Shown here piece after piece: positions 6,223 through 9,185 of a DNA stretch of 9,185 nucleotides; positions within the stretch are counted from its first letter, which is position 1; every line of letters begins with the position of its first letter. A program made the position numbers and the translations under genes. The notes beneath the pieces were generated by a model, which was not told the DNA's origin, ran no database searches, and worked only from the letters and a program-made list of their open reading frames with translations. This stretch comes from Desulfobacterales bacterium (lineage in GTDB: Bacteria > Desulfobacterota > Desulfobacteria > Desulfobacterales > JAUWMJ01). The stretch spans positions 1-9,185 of the forward strand of contig JAUWMJ010000084.1 of the NCBI GenBank assembly GCA_030613225.1. Reading direction: 5' to 3'.

Positions 6223-7652
6223 TGATGCTCCTGATATCGCTGGCTGTACCGATTGCAACGGCCTTTTTTATAGTAAACATGGCGTGGCCGGAAAAAGATT
6301 CTTTTAAGTCGGAATTTGCAGTCAAAACCTGCCTGTCCATCGGTCTGGGGCTGGGGCTTTCATCCTGGCTTTTCTTTACATGCCTTGTACTTTTCTGTGC
6401 TGTGACAAAATATTTTATCTGGTTTGATCTTATATTAGTTATAATCTTTTTAATTCTCTTCTTATATAAAAAAAAGAACGCCTTTACTTCCAACCTGAAA
6501 CCTGAGTTCCCATCACAGGATAGGAAATGTTTTAATTATTTCCTGTATGCCGGTTTTATTATCTTATCCTTAATTACCATTATTTCATTTGTTCTCAGGG
6601 TGTTAAACGACCCTCATGGGAGCTGGGATGCCTGGAACATATATAATCTGGGAGCAAGGTTCATATTCAGGGGCTCAGCCGAATGGGCAACAGCATTTTC
6701 AAATCCTTATGACTGGTCGTTACCTGATTATCCTTTATTAATTCAGGGGAATGTTGCAAGGATCTGGAGCTATGTGGGCTATGAAACTCTTATGGCTCCT
6801 GTGTTGCAGGCCTTTGGGTTTACATCTGCCACGGTCATGCTGACGGTTTTTTCAGTTTCAAGGCTGCAAAACAAAAATCAGGGGTTGATTGCAGGCATGG
6901 TATTGCTCGGGACCCCGTTTTTCATTTACAGCGGTTCATCCCTGATTGCCGATGTGCCTGTCGGGTTTTATATTCTTGCGACAGTTGTTTTGTATTGCTT
7001 TATAGACGAAGGGTCTGAGAAAAAACCGGGACTTGTTTTATTATGCGGGGTTATGGCAGGATTGGCTGCGTGGACAAAAAATGAGGGGCTTCTTTTGATA
7101 ATATCAATTTTATTTGCCCGCTTTATTGTTATTACTCTGCAAAAGGGCTCTGGAGCATTTTTTAAGGAGGCAGTAATATTTACATCAGGGTTGACTCCGG
7201 TTCTTATAATTATTGCTTATTTTAAATTCCAGCTTGCTTCCCCAAACATCGTGCATCTGAAAGATCAACTGGCATCACCGGTAACGCTGATTTTCACTCA
7301 GGACTTTAATGCCCTTTTTAATAGTCTGACCGATATTTCAAAATATATAATTATCGGTAAGACATTCCTCGTCAAGTTTTATGAACTGGAAAAATGGATG
7401 CTTATTGTATTTCCTGCATTTATCTTGCTTATGGGCCGATCAGATAAAAACCGGAACAACCCGGGTATATATACTTCTCTGCTGATATTGATGATTATGA
7501 TTTGTGGTTATTTTACCGTTTTTCTGGTTTATCCTCTCGATAATTTAGAATGGCTTTTAGAGACAACAGCTAAACGACTGTTGTTACAAATACTGCCGAG
7601 TTTGATATTCGTTTTTTTTCTTATAATCGCCGCTCCTGAAGAAACGGCGTAG
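6219..7652 (+). CDS. multi-pass GT-C-type glycosyltransferase-like membrane protein
   Basis: This 477-residue protein has about ten predicted membrane helices (for example 4-22, 40-62, 66-84, 107-127, 222-260, 270-306, 318-334, 393-406, 418-438 and 454-471). After the early helices comes DPHGSWDAWNIYNLGARFIF (131-150), an acidic and aromatic loop like the catalytic first loop of PMT/ArnT/GT39-type GT-C enzymes, which use lipid-phosphate sugars on the outer face of the inner membrane. PDYPLL (169-174) and AAWTKNEG (283-290) are further conserved-looking segments, and the C-terminal NLEWLLETTAKRLLLQ (442-457) fits the same group. AGGAG (6211-6215) precedes three possible ATGs at 6219, 6222 and 6225; 6222 has the best spacing, and 6219 overlaps the previous stop as ATGA. 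It probably transfers the sugar activated by the GT2 enzyme to a glycan, lipid or protein. The acceptor cannot be told. Confidence 0.82.
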   Translation: MMMLLISLAVPIATAFFIVNMAWPEKDSFKSEFAVKTCLSIGLGLGLSSWLFFTCLVLFCAVTKYFIWFDLILVIIFLILFLYKKKNAFTSNLKPEFPSQDRKCFNYFLYAGFIILSLITIISFVLRVLNDPHGSWDAWNIYNLGARFIFRGSAEWATAFSNPYDWSLPDYPLLIQGNVARIWSYVGYETLMAPVLQAFGFTSATVMLTVFSVSRLQNKNQGLIAGMVLLGTPFFIYSGSSLIADVPVGFYILATVVLYCFIDEGSEKKPGLVLLCGVMAGLAAWTKNEGLLLIISILFARFIVITLQKGSGAFFKEAVIFTSGLTPVLIIIAYFKFQLASPNIVHLKDQLASPVTLIFTQDFNALFNSLTDISKYIIIGKTFLVKFYELEKWMLIVFPAFILLMGRSDKNRNNPGIYTSLLILMIMICGYFTVFLVYPLDNLEWLLETTAKRLLLQILPSLIFVFFLIIAAPEETA

Positions 7653-7676
7653 GAAGGTTGCAGGGGATTTATTTTC

Positions 7677-7704
7677 TTGATTTATTTGGTTTTATCATTA
7701 TAAT
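7677..7704 (+). promoter_or_regulatory. probable promoter of the RHH/coiled-coil cassette
   Basis: TTGATT (7677-7682) is followed after 16 bases by a perfect TATAAT (7699-7704). The -10 element lies within the left arm of the palindrome at 7692-7721, so a protein bound there would block RNA polymerase. The position, about 38 bases before the start codon, suits the following gene. Confidence 0.55.
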
Positions 7705-7721
7705 GCACATTATAATGATAA
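7692..7721. promoter_or_regulatory. perfect palindromic operator upstream of the RHH gene
   Basis: TTATCATTATAATG and its exact reverse complement CATTATAATGATAA are separated by CA: 14-base arms with no mismatch. Each arm itself contains the near-palindrome CATTATAATG, giving two equal half-sites 12 bases apart, as expected for cooperative binding of ribbon-helix-helix dimers. It overlaps the -10 element and sits 20 bases before the start codon of a predicted RHH protein. It is too AT-rich, and lacks the T-tract, for a typical intrinsic terminator of the upstream operon. Autoregulation is inference. Confidence 0.65.
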
Positions 7722-7741
7722 TAACTAAAAGGAGGGGTGAT

Positions 7742-8002
7742 ATGGCAGTTCAAACAGAACGAATCACTATATTAGGCACACCGGACTTTAAAACATTTCT
7801 CAAAAAAGAAGCTAAAAATGAAGGAATAAGTATATCAGAATTGGTACGCCAACGTTGCCAAAGAAAGCCTTCGGAAGACGACCTATTGCTTTTAGCTTTA
7901 ATAAAAGAGGTAAAAATAGCAACTAAAAAAGCAGGTGCATCATTAACAAAAGGTTTAAACGATGCAAAAAAAGTCTTGTCAGAGTTAAGGAGCGCAAAAT
8001 GA
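7742..8002 (+). CDS. ribbon-helix-helix (CopG-like) small protein
   Basis: This 86-residue protein starts at the ATG at 7742, fixed by AGGAGG (7730-7735) with ideal spacing; a longer frame from 7658 would run through the operator and is rejected. Residues 5-11 (TERITIL) form a beta strand, 14-27 (PDFKTFLKKEAKNE) helix A and 30-41 (SISELVRQRCQR) helix B, with the G-I-S-I-S-E-L-V turn typical of ribbon-helix-helix DNA-binding proteins. A long C-terminal helical region (46-85) rich in Lys and Leu could bind a partner. RHH proteins serve as antitoxins, relaxosome accessories or autorepressors. A perfect palindrome over its promoter supports autoregulation. Its stop overlaps the next start (ATGA), so the two are made together. 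No classical toxin is adjacent. Confidence 0.8.
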   Translation: MAVQTERITILGTPDFKTFLKKEAKNEGISISELVRQRCQRKPSEDDLLLLALIKEVKIATKKAGASLTKGLNDAKKVLSELRSAK

Positions 8003-8181
8003 GTGTTGTAAAGGATGTCGTAGCTGCGATGAAAGAGGTTTTGATGTTAACCGAAAAGATTGACCAGGCAGGAAAAATACTTTCCGAAATTTCAAAAGAA
8101 CTTCGTAACCATGACAGACGCATTGTCCGGTTAGAGACATTTGTTGAAATTGGCAAAATGCAACGCAAACAATTGCCGTGA
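7999..8181 (+). CDS. 60-residue helical protein paired with the RHH gene
   Basis: The function is unknown. The frame starts at ATG 7999 overlapping the RHH stop by four bases, with AAGGAG seven bases upstream, so it is almost certainly translated and coupled. The sequence is predicted to be nearly all helix. Heptad-like hydrophobic spacing (V-V-A-A-M-K-E-V-L-M-L-T-E-K-I, then K-I-L-S-E-I-S-K-E-L) suggests a coiled coil, followed by a basic stretch HDRRIVRLETFVEIGK (38-53). There are no Cys, no membrane segment and no known toxin active-site motif. It resembles short proteins I recall beside RHH proteins in deltaproteobacterial genomes, but I cannot name a family. Possibilities are the partner of a small toxin-antitoxin-like pair, a DNA-binding co-factor, or an accessory factor left by a mobile element. 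Confidence 0.72.
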   Translation: MSVVKDVVAAMKEVLMLTEKIDQAGKILSEISKELRNHDRRIVRLETFVEIGKMQRKQLP

Positions 8182-8631
8182 GCGTTGAGCGGTCCATAAA
8201 AAACTAACATATCAAGAATAAATCTAGATTCTATCATGAATTGGAAATCGCTTTTATGACTTTATGATACATAAGGAATACACGGAACTCTCCAAAGAGC
8301 GAAACTTTCCGGAACTTTCCATAGCCCTGGATAATCCATTTCGTAAGATAGAACTTTAAAAAACTAAAATTGGAAGAGAAGATAGGTTGCTAAAACCGTT
8401 GACTGAGTCTTACAAACAAGAAAGCATAATGATATTATTTCTTAAATTGAAGTTAAGAATATTGAACAGAAAATTAAAGACATAAAAAATGATATCGGAG
8501 CATTATGAGCGAATAAAAGAAAATGTTGAGTGTAAGTTTTCTGCCGGATAATTATGAAAATGCAGTCGAAGAGTTTCTTCAACTGGTCAGAGAGCGAATG
8601 GTTGCTCATCAGATAAATGGAAAAATGTATC
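8182..8631. other. apparently decayed intergenic region between the RHH cassette and glyS
   Basis: There is no intact gene, terminator or RNA gene that I can recognise. Short plus-strand frames with protein-like composition occur: 8264-8359 (31 codons, with KEYTELSKERNFPEL), a frame near 8438-8510 (with IEVKNIEQKIKDIKNDI), and one from 8523 (with PDNYENAVEEFLQLVRERM) that then runs antiparallel into glyS. They lie in different frames, lack good ribosome binding sites and are closed by stops, which fits fragments of one or more former genes. AACTTTCC occurs twice in tandem near 8304-8321. Confidence 0.4.
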
Positions 8632-9185
8632 CTATGTTGAAATTTTTGAAAAATCTGCAAATTTTCCAAAAAGCGCTGCAATCCGGCCAAGGAGTGCAAG
8701 CCTGTTGTTTTGAATTTGCTTGTTTTCAGCCATAACCATTACCCCGTCGAAAAAAGCATCCACCACATCGCGCAGTGAAGCAATATCAAGCAGGGCCTGG
8801 TCAAAAAATCCTTTACTCATTTTATCTGAAACACTCTTTTCAACTTTCTTATATGCGGAGAAAAGTGCGGACTCACTTTCATGCTCGAACAGTTTTTCGT
8901 TAACTTCCCCAGCCTTGTCCGCTGCTTTGATATTACCGGATTTTTTAATAATATTTACAACACGTTTAAATGTTATTGCCAGCGGCTCAAAATCTTCCTC
9001 GGCCTTAAGCCTTTCCAGTGCAACTGTCCTGTTGTAGACGTCCGGCACATTATCTGCTGAAGCACTGATAACAGCGGCTATAACATCTTTTGAATATTCT
9101 TTTTCAGCCAGGAGATGAGCTATGCGATTTTTGAGGAATGTGAAAATCTTTTCAGATACATCGTCTTTTACCTTTATCCCTTTTG
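8632..9185 (-). CDS. glyS: glycyl-tRNA synthetase beta subunit, C-terminal part (5' end outside window)
   Basis: The last 183 codons of glyS are present, reading leftwards from the right edge to TAG at 8632-8634. The beta subunit pairs with the alpha subunit (GlyQ) in the alpha2-beta2 enzyme of many bacteria; its C-terminal domain contributes to recognition of tRNA-Gly. The segment corresponds to that all-helical anticodon-binding region. Diagnostic features are RTVALERLKAEEDFEPLAITFKR in two parts (R-T-V-A-L then F-E-P-L-A-I-T-F-K-R-V-V-N-I-I), LFEHESE, and the strongly conserved VDAFFDGVMVMAE followed by RLALLGRIAALFGKFADFSKI at the very end. The reading frame is open to the edge, with GTG at 9046-9048 being an internal valine codon and not a start. 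glyQ would be expected upstream, to the right of the window. No terminator hairpin is seen after the stop. Confidence 0.95.
   Translation of the reverse strand, partial: KGIKVKDDVSEKIFTFLKNRIAHLLAEKEYSKDVIAAVISASADNVPDVYNRTVALERLKAEEDFEPLAITFKRVVNIIKKSGNIKAADKAGEVNEKLFEHESESALFSAYKKVEKSVSDKMSKGFFDQALLDIASLRDVVDAFFDGVMVMAENKQIQNNRLALLGRIAALFGKFADFSKIST

Noticed and set aside
7692..7721. Palindrome as an intrinsic terminator of the glycosyltransferase operon
   Set aside because: The stem is almost all A-T and is not followed by a T-tract; overlap with a promoter before an RHH gene fits an operator better.
7658..7741. Longer N-terminus for the RHH protein
   Set aside because: It would read through the promoter and operator, while a near-perfect ribosome binding site marks the ATG at 7742.
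8720..9037. 105-codon plus-strand frame
   Set aside because: It is antisense to the clearly recognised C-terminal domain of glyS.

Overview
The window looks like chromosomal DNA of a Gram-negative bacterium, most likely a Desulfobacterota (deltaproteobacterial) sulfate reducer or relative. That assignment is inference. It rests on a separate glycyl-tRNA synthetase beta subunit gene, a membrane-anchored HtrA protease, AT-rich sugar-modification genes, and kinds of dispersed intergenic repeats I associate with such genomes.

Left part (1-2600), genes read leftwards. A GIY-YIG nuclease gene runs off the left edge. It is followed by a tiny membrane-protein reading frame with an in-frame TGA, a complete single-PDZ HtrA/DegS-type protease, and an 81-residue conserved-looking small protein with a good promoter and an excellent ribosome binding site. 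These genes are separated by copies of a dispersed repeat ending in the core TGCAAGATGTGACCCCAGCC (three copies: A about 314-436, B about 1980-2100, C about 2605-2638). Copies A and B also share an upstream hairpin.

Middle (2640-7652), genes read rightwards. First comes an NDP-hexose 2,3-dehydratase whose first ~100 residues are missing exactly where repeat C begins. Next is a DegT/DnrJ/EryC1-type sugar aminotransferase, then a ~135 bp MITE-like inverted-repeat element. A tightly overlapping trio follows: a GT2 glycosyltransferase, a 150-residue single-pass membrane protein, and a ~477-residue multi-pass GT-C-type membrane protein. The first pair would make a 3-amino-2,3,6-trideoxyhexose nucleotide. 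The trio looks like a polyprenyl-phosphate-linked sugar transfer machine. Together they suggest remnants of a surface-glycan decoration locus whose sugar-biosynthesis arm has been damaged by a repeat-associated rearrangement.

Right part (7653-9185). A compact two-gene cassette encodes a ribbon-helix-helix-like protein and a 60-residue helical protein. It is preceded by a perfect 14-bp-arm palindrome overlapping a promoter and resembles a self-regulated toxin-antitoxin-like or accessory module of unknown function. About 450 bp of apparently decayed DNA follows, then the C-terminal part of glyS on the opposite strand, running off the right edge.

The best candidates for a second look are the RHH/coiled-coil cassette, the hairpin-bearing repeat family and its link to the truncated dehydratase, and the unassigned 150-residue partner of the GT-C protein.
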